Program-made: the position numbers and the translations under genes
Source of the DNA: Silene latifolia
Lineage: Eukaryota > Streptophyta > Magnoliopsida > Caryophyllales > Caryophyllaceae
Length of the DNA stretch: 64,000 bases
NCBI RefSeq assembly: GCF_048544455.1
Contig: NC_133530.1
Span: forward strand, 17,785,748 to 17,849,747
Direction of reading: 5' to 3'
In this document: piece by piece, positions 21,486 through 33,500 of the stretch
Numbering within the stretch: the stretch's first letter is position 1
Layout: each line of letters opens with the position of its first letter
Notes under the pieces: model-generated
Database searches by the model: none
Seen by the model: the letters and a program-made list of their open reading frames with translations, nothing else
What the model was told of the DNA's origin: nothing

Positions 21486-24400
21486 ATGGACTCATTTGGA
21501 ATTGTCGGGGTCTAAATAATGCGCTCGCCCCGACAATTCCTAAATTAAGGGCGCTGATAACTAATAAGTATTATGATTTTATTTTTCTAGTTGAAACTAA
21601 ATGTAATGTTGGTTGTATTTCACCTTTGTTTAGGCATTTTGGTTTCCATAATAATGTAGGCTTAGATGCCAATGGAAACTCGGGGGGGGCTGTGGGTAGG
21701 ATGGAGAAAAGAGGCGAAGATGCGCCACATTTTGACTTGTAATAATTTTATCGTGCTCTTAGTTGAAAAATGTAATGGTCGATTATGGTACTTGGTGCTT
21801 TTCTATGGTGCTCCTTCCTTTCATTTGAGACGACCGGTCTTTGAGGAATTGGAGGAACACTTACATGCTCTTAGTCATCCGTTCCTTATTGTGGGAGATT
21901 TTAATCAAGTCGAGTTTGGAAGCGATAAACAAAGTTTAAACACAAGGCCGATTAGTGGGGCTGTGGAGTTCAATCATTGGAAAATTAATAATCAGTTGGT
22001 GGATATTCCCTTTAAAGGGCCTCGCTTCACTTGGTGCAACAATCGTAAAGGTTCGAAGCGAGTTTATGAAAGGCTTGATAGAGCACTTGGTTCTAAGGAT
22101 TGGCTTATGTTGTTCCCGGACACGGGAATTAAACATTACCCTATACAAATATCAGATCACGCACCGATTGAAGTGGATTTGAACCTCACACGTAATACAA
22201 GTAATAAACCTTACAAAATGGATGCTTGGGTCTTAGAGTATGATGAATGTATTCGTATCATTCAAGATGTTTGGAAGCGCTATATACGGGGATCACCGGC
22301 TTTCAAAGTAGCAAGAAAATTAGCTATGGTACGAGAAGAAGTACGTCACTGGGCTCTTGACAAGCGGCTAGAGTGGCATCAAAAGTGGGACAATTTTGAT
22401 ATTGAGCTGGAAAAGGGTATGAATGACGCAATTAATAATGGTGATGATACATTGTATATAAAGACTAATGATAATGTTCGCGAATTCGCAAAGGCTGCCG
22501 CGGTTTTTTGGCGACAAAGGGCTAAATTAAAATGGATGATTGAAGGGGATACTTGTACGAAGTATTTCTTCAATTGGGTCAAAGGGCGAGCGGGTCGGAA
22601 TTTTATTCTCGGGGTAAAGAATGATAATGGCAGCTGGATATATGAGTCGGCTAGTGTTGGGGATATGTTCCATGACTCGTTCTATAATTTATTTAATCCG
22701 GTAATTGAGGATGATGAGGCCTACAGGGGACGGTTGATGGAGGACGTTTTATCGGGGGTGGGTAAGAGAATATATAGTGATGATTGTGATGGGTTAAGCC
22801 GGCCTTTTACGGCTCAAGAAGTAAGAACTGCAGTGTTCCAAATGGGTGCGCTAAAATCACCAGGGCCAGATGGAATACCTGCAATCTTTTATCAAAAATG
22901 TTGGTTCAATATTAAACAGGATGTCACAATGGCGGTTCTGTCAGTTCTTAATTCGGGGATGGTTCTCAAGGAACTTAATAGGACTTTCATTACTTTAATT
23001 CCTAAAAGTGATAACCCGGAGAAGGTGGGTGATTATCGGCCAATAAGTTTGTGTAATGTGTTCATGCGGATTGTCTCTAAGTGTATTACAAACAGAATGG
23101 CAAAGGTGATGGGTTATTTAGTTGGGGAATTTCAGAATGCGTTTATTCCGGGAAGACAAATTTCGGATAACATTCTGTTGGCTAATGAAGCTCTTCATAA
23201 AATCAATTCACATAAGAAAGGAAAGTCAGGTAAGTTCGCTTTTAAGGCGGATATGAGTAAGGCCTATGATCGAGTAAGTTGGGATTTTTTGCGGGCTGTG
23301 CTTCATAAGTTTGGGGTGCCGGAAAGTTTGATTTTATTAATCATGAATTGTGTTACAACTGTTTCGTACCAAGTTCTTTTCAATGGAGCGCCTTTGAAGC
23401 TGTTTCGACCGAAATGTGGTTTAAGACAAGGAGATCCGCTTTCTCCTTACCTTTTCGTGCTGTGCATGGAGGTCCTATCATGTAATGTGCTCAAAGCACA
23501 AGAGAGTGGTCTACTAAAAGGAATTACTTTGTGCCGAGGGGAGGAAGCTTTGTCACATTTGTTTTTCGCCGATGATGCGGTTTTCTTTCTAAATGATAGA
23601 AATAATTCGACGAAAAATCTGCGGCTTATTCTGAAGAAATTTTGCAAGGTGTCTGGCCAAGTGATGAATGAAGATAAATCGGGAATCCTATTTAGTCCTA
23701 GTACTACACTGACTCAGGCACGTTGTGGGATGAGGAATCTCCGAGTGAAAGGAAATAAAAGTTTAGGAAAGTATCTTGGTTTACCAACGGACTTGCATGG
23801 ATCGAAGAGGGAACTTTTCAAAGGACTCATTGACATGGTTATGAGGCGTATTTCCTCATGGAATGGGATTTTTTTGACTGCAGCAGGAAGGTTAACTTTA
23901 ATTTCATCTGTCCTATCAAATCTCTCTATTTACTTTCTATCGGTATTTAAAATACCGGTATGTGTGACTAATAAGATCAATTCTTTATTATCACATTTTT
24001 GGTGGGCGGGTGGTAGATTGGGGAGAACAATCCATTGGTGTAGTCAGAAATTTCTTAGTTTACCGAAAAGGGAGGGTGGCCTTGGCATTCGAAATATTGA
24101 GTGTCTTAATCAAGCGATGTTAGGGAAGCATGCGTGGCGAATTGTCTCTGGTGATCAATCTTTTTTCGCACGCATTTTCCGGAAAAAACTGTTGGGGGAT
24201 GGAATTTTAAAAGATAAATGGGTGGTTCAATATGGTGGAAACTTATCTTGGGGCGCACGAAGTATTCTTTATGGTCTTGATTTTGTGCGTGACCAAATTG
24301 GATGGAAACCAGGTTTGGATTCTGATCTGAATGTATGGACGAACAAATGGGTTAATGGAGATTATCCGGAACCTAAGGATGACTGCTTGGGAATTGATCA

Positions 24401-25658
24401 TGTGGGCCTTCAAAGTTTGATGATAAGGGACTTACAGATTAATGGTTATGATGGTGCGGAGAAAAGATGGAATGAAGCTTTTCTTCGCACTTTTTTGGTG
24501 GATGAAAGTGTTCATGCTATTCTCGCAAAACCAATTTGTCGAACACAAAGGACGGATGAAATTTATTGGTTGCATAATAGTGATGGACAATATAGTGTAA
24601 AGAGTGGTTATGGGATCCTCTTTCAAGATTTTATGGTAAGGAGGGGATCGCTGAAGGATAAGGAGCGTTTAAGCCATGTTGGGTTGAGTTTTTGTAAAAG
24701 AAAATTATGGAAGCTGCCGGGTCCACCGACTTGGAAGATTCTCATTTGGAGGATGCTTACTAATACTCTTTCTGTGGGTATTAATTTTGTGAAACGGAAT
24801 ATTGGGATTGATACAAGTTGTAAGTTTTGTCAGGAGGGAGGGATGGCTTTGGAAACAATGGAGCACCTTTTTAGGGACTGTCCTGTGTCCCGAAGATTAT
24901 GGGCTTGTTCTGAGCTTGGTATTCGGACGAATCAGGCGTCTTTTTTGCAAATTGACGCCTGGATTATTGATTGGTTGACATATTTGGAACGGACCGAGTG
25001 TCGCGAGGAACAACAGATCCGTTTTCTTGCCACACTTTGGTGCATTTGGAGTACTCGCAATCAAATTCTTTTTCAAGGGGCGGTTTTTCATCCACGGATG
25101 TTCTATAACCATTGGTCACAAATTGTAGGTACTGGGTTTCAAGCTCTTGCTGAGTTGAAAAAGGATGCTTGTGCCATTGATGAAACTCCACCACCATTTG
25201 CGAGGGATACTGCTAACTGGATTCATAATAGTAATCCTTTTTGTGTTGTGGGAAGGATTGGTGATTGTGGTTATGTGCGGGCGATGGTTGATGCGGGTTG
25301 GAAAGGTTTTGACAGGGCAGGTGTTGGGTGGATTGTTATGTCTGAAAACGGCCAAATCTTCCATCGCATGGAAAGGAAAATTAAGGCGGAATCTGCTTTG
25401 CAAGCCGAAGGTCTTGGTGTGCTCTTGCTGCTCCTATGGGCTCGTGAAAGGGGATTGCGTCACTTGGAGATTTCATCCGATTGTTTATCACTGATTTTGC
25501 AGGTTGCAGGAATGGAGCGACGCCATCATCTTCTAAAGGCTATCTTAGACGAGATTAGTGATTGTTTTTCTTCTTTCCATTGTTTAGCTTTAAGTTTTGT
25601 TCCTAGGCGTTTTAATCATGTTGCCCATAGTCTCGCATGTAAGGCTATGGATAGTTAG
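21482..25658 (+). pseudogene. LINE ORF2: endonuclease-reverse transcriptase-RNase H, one frameshift
   Basis: Starts at the ATGA overlap with ORF1. The first 65 codons hold the apurinic-type endonuclease start (WNCRGL, then VETK). At the run of eight G at 21682-21689 the frame changes, and the rest reads openly to 25658. In that second frame the endonuclease continues (GDFN near 21895, SDHAPI near 22156). The reverse transcriptase follows, with QGDPLSPYLF near 23430 and FADD at 23566-23577, then a zf-RVT Cys/His region (about 24710-24900) and a C-terminal RNase H-like domain (about 25280-25640) with conserved Asp/Glu residues. An RNase H at the C terminus is known in plant L1 elements. One extra G in the run would explain the shift; a sequencing error there is possible. 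Confidence 0.85.
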
Positions 25659-25784
25659 GTAAAACTCTTTTTACAGCTGCCAAAAAAAAAAAAAAAAAAA
25701 AATATCTTGGTGACTTGGTGCTCCTACGACTGAGGAACACTTCGTCCTTAATTTGTTGCTAACTTAGTACTTTATCGATTGTAA

Positions 25785-26101
25785 TATTATCCTATGGAAT
25801 AACTAGTGTTACGTCTTAAACTATACTCCGTACTGGTAATATTATATCGAATTATAGATCACACATAATGACATAAGTAGTATTAATTCACAAATTTGAA
25901 CGTACTTGTTTCAGCACAAGACTGTATAAAGCGAAACGAGTTTTTATTGAGAAAGTATGTATAAAAATGAACAGTTTTTACTGAGTAAATATGTATAAAA
26001 ATGAACTGTTTAGTGAATTGTTCGATGTGGACTATTTTTTGGTTTTCTACTTTCTAGGCACACATAGTTCGAGGAAATATTGCATTAAATGTTTCTTTTA
26101 A
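25785..26101. other. 3' flank of P450 copy 2
   Basis: Non-coding. It is similar to the 3' flanks of copies 1 and 3 (GGAATAACT.GT.TTACGTCTTAAA, TGAACAGTTT, GAATTGTTCGAT), which supports the tandem-duplication origin of the array. No other feature seen. Confidence 0.6.
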
Positions 26102-27117
26102 TGAAAAATTACAAATAACCACCACGTATTTACGTTTTTTTACAAATTACCACCACGTATTTGCGTTTTTACAAATAACCCCCAAACTTCAATGTATATT
26201 CCCCAATTACCACCGTATTTTTCCACCGAGCATCGTTTTTCTTATTTCCCGACTTGTTAAGTGACGATTTACGCGAAATTACAAGACTACCCTCACTGAC
26301 TTACCTTGACTGCTTCATTCATTAAATTACATCAACCTAACCCTAAATCCCAGATTTCCTATCTCTTTTCCCCAAATTCATTCAATCAATTATCTGTTGT
26401 ATCACTCTCTAAATTGCTCAATCCGTCAATCTCTAACCTTAATACAGAAAAGTGTAATCAAGACGGAACAACATATATTTCATTTCGGGCCGTGGGTGTG
26501 TTTTCTAAACTCGGCTTGCTGTCTTGGGCAAACTCTTTGATCACTGCAAGCTTTATAAAATACAGGAGTTTTAAGATGATAACACCTGTGCATTTAATCG
26601 CTTTATAGCACATTCTCTTTTGGTGTAGTTAATGATAAAGAGGAACTTATTTCCTGAAACGATATTAAGCTGAAAATTAAAGCTTCTCCCTATTTGATTT
26701 ATTGTTTGTCTAATATTCTCGATTGTTTGTCGGTGGTAGATTAATTCACTGAATTAAGGTTAGAGATTGATCTGACGGATAGAGTGATTTAGGGAGTGAT
26801 ACAATAGTTAATTGATTGAATGAATTGGTGAAGAGGGATAGGAAATTTGGGATTTAGGGTTAGGTGATGTAATCGAATGAATCGATTAGTTATTTGGATA
26901 ATGAATCAGTCAAGGTAAGTCAATGGGGGTAGTTTTGTAATTTCGCGTAAATCGTCACTTAACCAGTCGGGAAATAAGAAGAACGATGCACGGTGGAAAA
27001 ATACGGTGGTAATTGGGGAATATACATTAAAGTTTGGGGGTTATTTGTAAAAACTCAAATACGTGGTGGTAATTTGTAAAAAAACGCAAATACGTGGTGG
27101 TTATTTGTAATTTTTCC
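26102..27117. mobile_element. Mutator-like element with very long terminal inverted repeats
   Basis: A 1016-base element flanked by the 9-base duplication TTCTTTTAA (26093-26101 and 27118-27126). The arms of about 340 bases each are imperfect inverted repeats: outer blocks repeat ACAAAT.ACCACCACGTATTTGCG several times, and inner parts carry AACCTAACCCTAAATCCCAG and its complement. The open frame at 26306-26608 falls across an arm and is not convincing. RNA from this element would fold into one long hairpin. No transposase. Confidence 0.8.
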
Positions 27118-27144
27118 TTCTTTTAAATTTAGAACTTGTTTTAA

Positions 27145-27543
27145 GGTTCTGTTTGTCAAAACTACCTGAAAAGGTAGTTAAAACCTGAAAAGTTAACTGA
27201 AAAGGTAATTGATAAGGTAATTGATAAGGTAGCTGAAAATTAGGAGTTGATAAGGTAACTGATTACATAAAAATGTGTTTGGCAAACTAGCTGAAAAGGT
27301 AGCTGATTTTTGATAAAATGACGTAAAAGGATATGAAAATTATTTAATATTATAGAATAAAGGGGTACAAAATGGAAAATAAGTCATTTCAGATACCTGA
27401 TTTCTCAAATGCTACCCGATGTAGCATTTCATTTCAGGTACCTTATTTGACCAAATAAGCTACTTGCCAAACACTTGCAAAAAAATCAGGTAGTTGAAAT
27501 TTTGGTCAAATAAGCTACCTGAAGTGTCGTGCCAAACAGAGCC
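27145..27543. mobile_element. PIF/Harbinger-like MITE, second copy
   Basis: 399 bases, ends GGTTCTGTTTGTCA and TGCCAAACAGAGCC, flanked by TAA (27142-27144 and 27544-27546). It is the same family as 14737-15734 and carries the undisturbed GACGT target site of the solo LTR there. Confidence 0.8.
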
Positions 27544-27719
27544 TAAATGATTTCTTCTTTGTAGAATAATTTCCGTTCTTTTGATAATTAGAACCACAAT
27601 ATTTCACTGTCTGGTCTTTCGCGAATTGAGGGGTCGGAATTATTTGAAAGATGATACCCTTACACCAAGCGTAGATATTTCTCATACACCACCAACTATG
27701 TCATGTGGATTTTAATTTT

Positions 27720-28261
27720 CGGAAAATTCACGTAGTATCTTTGAACTTTGTCATTTTACATGTGATACCTAACTTTTTAAGTTTGTGCGCGTGATATCCT
27801 TGAGATTTGATTTTCAAGCACAACGTGCCTTTTTTATCGTTCTTAAAATTTTCAATTGAGCATAAATCATAAACCAGAAATTGGAATTGACTATTTTTTT
27901 TTCCAATTTGATTACCTCTTCGAGATCTATAAACTGATAAAACGAAAATGTTCATTCAGAAATTTAAGATGGAAGATATGGTTGATTTGAAATTTTCGTT
28001 AAAAAAAACCCTTTAAAATGCCAGTCGACAATTTTTTTTCTTCTCAAATTGTAGTTATGACGAGATATTCATTTTAGGAAAAAAATTTGTTGATTCTGAA
28101 TTCCGATCTAGGAGTTACGCGCTATTAAGTTTTTTTATAGCGACAAAAAGGGCATGTCGTGCATGAAAATAAAACATGAAGGGTATCATGTACACAAACT
28201 TAAAAAAATTGGGTACCACGTGCAAAATGACAAAGTTTGAGAGTACCGCGTGAATTTTCCG
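27720..28261. mobile_element. Mutator-like MITE 3
   Basis: 542 bases with perfect end repeats CGGAAAATTCACG / CGTGAATTTTCCG and a 9-base flank TTTAATTTT / TTTAGTTTT (one mismatch; 27711-27719 and 28262-28270). The arms again have repeated blocks of the type ATGTGATACC or GGGTATCATG. No coding capacity. Confidence 0.75.
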
Positions 28262-28322
28262 TTTAGTTTTTCCATTTAATTTGTTTGAGTAAAAGTAATT
28301 TAGTAATTAGATTAATGCTGAT

Positions 28323-28799
28323 TGATAGATGAACCATTTCAACCTAAACATTAAGGTGATGGTTGAGGCCCAACCATTATATGAATAAAGGTCACGGGTT
28401 CAAATTCAGCGAGCCACCAATAACTCACGAAGTTGAATTTGAGCACATGTTTTGGGGGTGTCTGTGCACTAACCACTATTCAAACACAATGGGCATTTGA
28501 GTGAGGGGGCATATATGAATAAATATAATAGTTAGCGATCAACCATCACCTTAAAGTTTTGGTTGAGATGATTCATCTATCATGGTGTCAGAGTCAGCGT
28601 GACCAAAAGTCACGAGTTCGAATCCTGACAACTTAATAACTCACGAAGTGAATTTCAGCACATGGTACGGAAGAGCCTGTGCACTAACCACTCTTCAAAC
28701 CCAATGAGCATTCGAGTGAGAGAGCGTAATATGATATAAATATAACAGTTGAGCCTCAATCGTCAACTTAAAGTTTTGATTGAGATGATTCATCTATCC
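28323..28799. repeat. Repeat with two tRNA-like units and inverted ends
   Basis: The outer ends TGATAGATGAACCATTTCAACC and its rough complement near 28760-28799 face each other. Inside are two similar units with a TGGTGTCAGAG or GTCACGGGTTCAAAT-type box (28390 and 28590-28625), each followed by CTCACGAAGT..AATTT..AGCACATG and GTGCACTAACCACT. The tRNA-like boxes suggest a TRIM or SINE origin. Fragments of the same terminal hairpin occur in two introns of the ABC transporter gene (40257-40391 and 42130-42215). Confidence 0.5.
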
Positions 28800-28800
28800 G

Positions 28801-30456
28801 TGATTACTAATTTCCCCAATTCAAGTAGCTCTTTTTAAAGAATTTTTTTACTTGTTTAATTAATCACTTGCTCGTGATATTTTTATTTAGTTTTGTTTTT
28901 AGTTTTTATAATTCTTTTGTTAGTTTGTTTTTGACTCAAAATCTCCATCAAATTTTGACCAACTTCACAAACAAAATGGAGAGAAAAATGAGGAGTTTTT
29001 TTTTAAAAAATAAATTAAAAAATAAATTTAGTTGAAAATGTTGCATGTGTTTTGAACTTTTGATTAGTGGGAGGCTTGTTGATGCACTTGTCTATATGCA
29101 TGTTTCACTAATACATGCATGGGGTTAAGTGTTCCATGGTAGCTCATGACCCACATGATGATTTTTGGGTCGGATTTTAACTCGGTTTGTATAAATGCGT
29201 TTGAAAATAACAGTTTTAAAATGGGTTAAATTCAATACATAAAATTATTTTAAATCGTTTAAAATTTTAAGAAGGTATAGAAAATAAATTTTTATTTTAC
29301 AAATGTTTGGTGTTTGAAAATTTACTATTAACGGGCCCACTAAAATAAAATACTCTAAGCTCAGATTTCAAATAATCGAATTTCATTTACGTAATATTAT
29401 CGCATTGTTAACGAAAATATTACTCTATATTAAAAATTGTGAGGTGTTACATAAATTTTACTATTTTATTATTTAATATATTATTAATTAGTGTTTACAT
29501 AATAAGTTACTTATGGAACTCAATATTAATCAATTTAATATTATTATTAATTAATGTTTAAATAATAATTTTCTTATATTATTTATTTTATTATAAGGAA
29601 AAATAAGACTACTTTTAAGTAAACATTTCGCCAAAATGATTTTTCTTTATAAAAAGGGAAAATTTCACCAGTTTTTTTTTATATAGAATATAATCTTGTT
29701 TCGTAAACAACGAGTTAGTATTGACAGAAGAAGGTTGTGAAAGTAGATTATAATTGACAAATTTTATTAGCCTGTTTGACTAAAAAGTATTAAATATTTA
29801 GCAGAGTTTGTACAGTTAATGGCGTTGGGTAATTAGCAGATTGATTAGTTTTTTTTTTTGTAAAATGACTAATATGGACATAAAACGTTATTGATAAGAT
29901 ATGTTTTCAAGAGTAGAAATGCCAATTTTTATATTTTATATACCAATTGGATATGTCGGGGAGCAACATATTTTAAAATAGTAGATTGCACTCAATAATA
30001 TACTCTTCTATGTAGCCTAATTTTCCCATTTCTCTAAAATATGTGAGAAGTATTATAATAAAAGGGGATCATTAGGCTGAATATAGATAATACCCTCTAC
30101 CAAATGGCCCAAGCAACATATTAATGAATCAAACACGTTAACGTCCTTAATATGCCAAAAAAGTTATCAATCCGTCGTCTATCAAACCCCCCAATAAATT
30201 CATGCAATTAGTTAGCTTAAATGTAGGAAATATGAAAAGATTCCAATTGATATGTTTAACCAGATTCAGATTTCTATAATAAAAAAGGAACAAATCATTT
30301 CAAGACATTATTAAATACTATTTTTGTGATTGTTAGGTGACATGTTTATGATATTTTATGAAAATATTACACCCATATTACTTAATATAAAAAACAAATC
30401 ATATTTGAGAATTTAAATATAGAAGTCAAATCACATTTGAGATCCTCCAATTTTTC
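28801..30456. other. AT-rich intergenic region before P450 copy 3
   Basis: No gene, tRNA or bounded element recognised. Long A/T-rich stretches only. The last 150 bases before 30525 resemble the promoter of copy 1. Confidence 0.5.
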
Positions 30457-30465
30457 ATATAAATT
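30457..30465 (+). promoter_or_regulatory. TATA-like box of P450 copy 3
   Basis: ATATAAATT lies 60 bases before the ATG at 30525, the same spacing as the TATA-like box of copy 1. The leader between is conserved with copy 1. Activity is inferred. Confidence 0.45.
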
Positions 30466-30524
30466 GACACAAATGATACACATTTAGATTCACCTCATTT
30501 TTCAACACTAAAGATTACAAAATA

Positions 30525-33500
30525 ATGGAGATAAATATAAGCAATGTTGTAACTTTTTTTATTACTATTGTGATAATGGGATGGTTATGGAGAATAATAA
30601 ATTGGTTATGGTTAAGGCCAAAAAGACTAGAACATTATCTTAGGAAACAAGGATTTCAAGGCAATCCTTATAAGTTTTTTCATGGGAATACCAAAGATAT
30701 ATCTTCCATGATTAAGGAAAACAACTCTAAGTCTATAGAGTGTTTATCTAATGATTATATTCATCGGATAACTCCTTTTCAATGCAAAACCATTCAAAAA
30801 TATGGTATGTTTATTCATTTATTTATTTTCTTATTTTGTTCAACTAGTGTAGAGCACGATATTTTTAAGATGAAATTTATAAAGAGGAACTTTTAATAAA
30901 ATTATTTACATAAATTAAAGCTACTTTTAATTTAATGTTATAATATACTAAATATAATAATAGTAAGTAGATAGAAAAGAAAACTTACTATTAATAATAA
31001 CACTATAATGTTAAATCGATAAGGGGAACTAATTTATGAAATTAAGTTAGATGTAAAATCTAGTTAAAAAACCTATTAGCCTTATTAAGAAAATTGGTAA
31101 AAATAATATACTACGCGTCTAAAAAGACAATTTACAAATTATTAAAACTAACATTTTCACTTTCTATTTCCTATAAGAAAATACATAAAAATTGTTATAC
31201 ATTATTTAAAAAATACTCCATACTCCATATACTCTATATTACTAAAATAAAGATTTCATAATTCGAGAGTGCAATTGATATGTTGTAAAATTGCATAATA
31301 TATTAGGGGGTAATTGATTGTGATTGCATATTTTCGGGATAATATTGTAAAGATTGCATAATTTGAGAGGTTGTTTCCATGTATAGGATTGCATTTATTC
31401 GAAAAGTCAAAGCATACATTTGTTTCCATTTATAGGTTTTCAATTGATTCAAATCATACGTTAGACTTGACGCAAAAGCAAATTTGATTTATTAAAAGTC
31501 GACGGCCCAACTTAGATTGACCCATCAAAGAGTAGTGTAAGTTAGGCGGGAAAACTACTTGAGAATTTTATTCTCTTAACAGTAGGGGAGATGCTATTGG
31601 CTAGATGGAACAAAAATTTCACGCATTGAGTTCATTTGTGACTAAAATGTCTTCTTATTAGTAGGTATGTCTAGACCCGAAAAATTAACTAACCTGATGA
31701 CCCAATCGAATCACTTGATCTATTCTCGACTCGATACTTGAACTCAAGATCGGTGCTTGTCCGAAATCCCAAATTTACTCGACGACCTAAATATTTTTTT
31801 GTTGCACATGAATTATACTCCATAAATAGGGGTGTAACCGAGCCGATTTGAGCTCGGGTCAGTTTGGAATCGGCTCAAAAACTTTGCTTGAGTTCGAAAT
31901 CGGCTAGGAATTTTTCGTGGTCAAAAAATTAAAGCTCGGAATAGGCTCATATTAGGCTTGAGCTCAACTCGAGCTCGGTTAAATCATTCTTTTATTACTT
32001 TATTTAACTTTTAAACAAAAATTAAAAAATATATATTTAAAAAAATGTTAATATAAAATACTTATCAATAAATGCTAAAATAACATTTTATTAAGACAAA
32101 AAACAATAGTAAAATGCCAAAATTAAATAATAATAAAAATAAAATGAGCCTAAGCGAGTTTCCGATCCAAGCTCTACTAAGCTTGAAATCGGCTAAGATT
32201 TGGTATACCTCGCTTGAAATCAGGTTTGACCGATTTCGAGCAGAGCTTTGACAGAGCTGATTCCGAGGGCTCTGCGAGTCGACTTAGATCATTTACAGCG
32301 CTATCCATAAATAACTTGATAGCAACTGACCTGAAAATGACCCGAACTTCAGAATGTTTCGACCCGAATTAACCCGACCTAGTTGGTCGTTTACCAAGTC
32401 TAGGTATGTCCATACAATAACCCGTTTTGTCCGATCCCGACCTTCATTTCAAGATGATGACCCAAACGATAGATGGAAATATATTTTAATATTCTAAGGT
32501 TTGATTTGGATATGTTAAGCAAGACTAAGGTGGAACACAAAGACGGTCTCTCATTAACGTTAGTGTGAAAATGAATGCAGGTGAAAATCCATTTATGTGG
32601 GAAGGATCAAATCCAACAATAGTTGTAACGAAGGCGGAACTAATACGTAAAATATTCAATAGAGTGTTTGATTTTCAGAAAACTACACCAAATCATTATA
32701 TTGAGGAGGTGACCAAAGGACTAGCAAGGCTCGAAGGTCACAAATGGGCTCAAGAACGCAAATTAATCAATCCCGTTTTCCATTTGGAAAAACTCAAGGT
32801 TTGATCCTCTTATCGTTCATAACTAAACAGGTCATATACAAATATACAATATGAGTGTACAACCCGTTCATAACTAATGTGTTGTTATTTGTCTTATGAC
32901 CAACTCATATTCATTTTTTTATCGAATAGATCATTTCATTAATAAACAAATCATACGATATCTACAGAATATGTCAAACTTGACTCGATATAAATCTATG
33001 AAAATCAAATAAAATGATAACTTTTTAACGTAAGACGGTTACACACAATAATTTTTAAAGCAAGAATTAGTGTTTGTCGATGTAAAACATTGCACAACTG
33101 ATTAATATTTGTGTTTTATTTGAACTACTAGCATCTGGTACCAGAATTTTATTCGTCTTTTAAAGATATGATTCAAGAATGGGAGAAAAAAACATCTATA
33201 ACTGGATCACAAGAAATTGAAATGTGGTCGGATCTACAAAAAGTGACCGCCGACGCCATCTCACGGACGGCATTTGGAAGCACTTTTCAAGAAGGTCGGA
33301 GAGTATTTGAGCTGTTACAAGAATACATAGTGATCATTGCTCGCTCCCTACATTCGGTTTATATTCCAGGATCGAGGTATTATTTATTTAATCCGTTCCC
33401 ACCCTATATATCCTACATTTTACAGGTTCCGGTAAAATACGATCGGTGTATTTTAAATCGGGTAAAACAAGGGTCAAGTCTATACTGGTTTTGGATCGAG

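Larger units (their letters stand above)
18196..25701 (+). mobile_element. Nearly full-length L1-clade LINE in exon 5 of P450 copy 2
   Basis: About 7.5 kb, flanked by the 14-base target duplication ATATCTTGGTGACT (18182-18195 and 25702-25715) and ended by a poly(A) run of about 20 (25682-25701). It has a 5' UTR of about 540 bases with the hairpin CTCTCTCTAGTCTAGAGAGAG near 18229, ORF1 (18738-21485), ORF2 (21482-25658) and a 3' UTR of only about 25 bases. The complete 5' end, long ORFs and perfect duplication show a recent insertion. The only coding lesion I find is one frameshift in ORF2. Confidence 0.93.
13398..25784 (+). pseudogene. CYP72A-like cytochrome P450, copy 2, fragmentary and riddled with insertions
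   Basis: Remnants collinear with copies 1 and 3: exon 3 (13398-13596, with two stop codons), exon 4 (14722-14736 continuing 15738-15977) and exon 5 (18027-18195 continuing 25716-25784). Exons 1 and 2 and the promoter are absent: sequence resembling the 3' flank of copy 1 runs straight into the middle of exon 3 at about 13392-13398. In exon 4 the I-helix AGQDTTS motif is replaced, and a deletion joins exon 4 to intron 4 at an ACTCT repeat shared by both sides. In exon 5 about 200 bases with the PERF and haem-Cys motifs are missing. Insertions: Helitron-like (13887-14695), PIF-like MITE (14737-15734) with a solo LTR, LTR-type element (16395-16807), two Mutator-like MITEs (16840-17393 and 17420-17869) and an L1 LINE (18196-25701). 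It is certainly not functional. Confidence 0.9.

Noticed and set aside
26306-26608. 100-codon open frame on the plus strand
   Set aside because: It runs across the arm and loop of a long inverted-repeat element and has low-complexity composition, so it is a chance frame.
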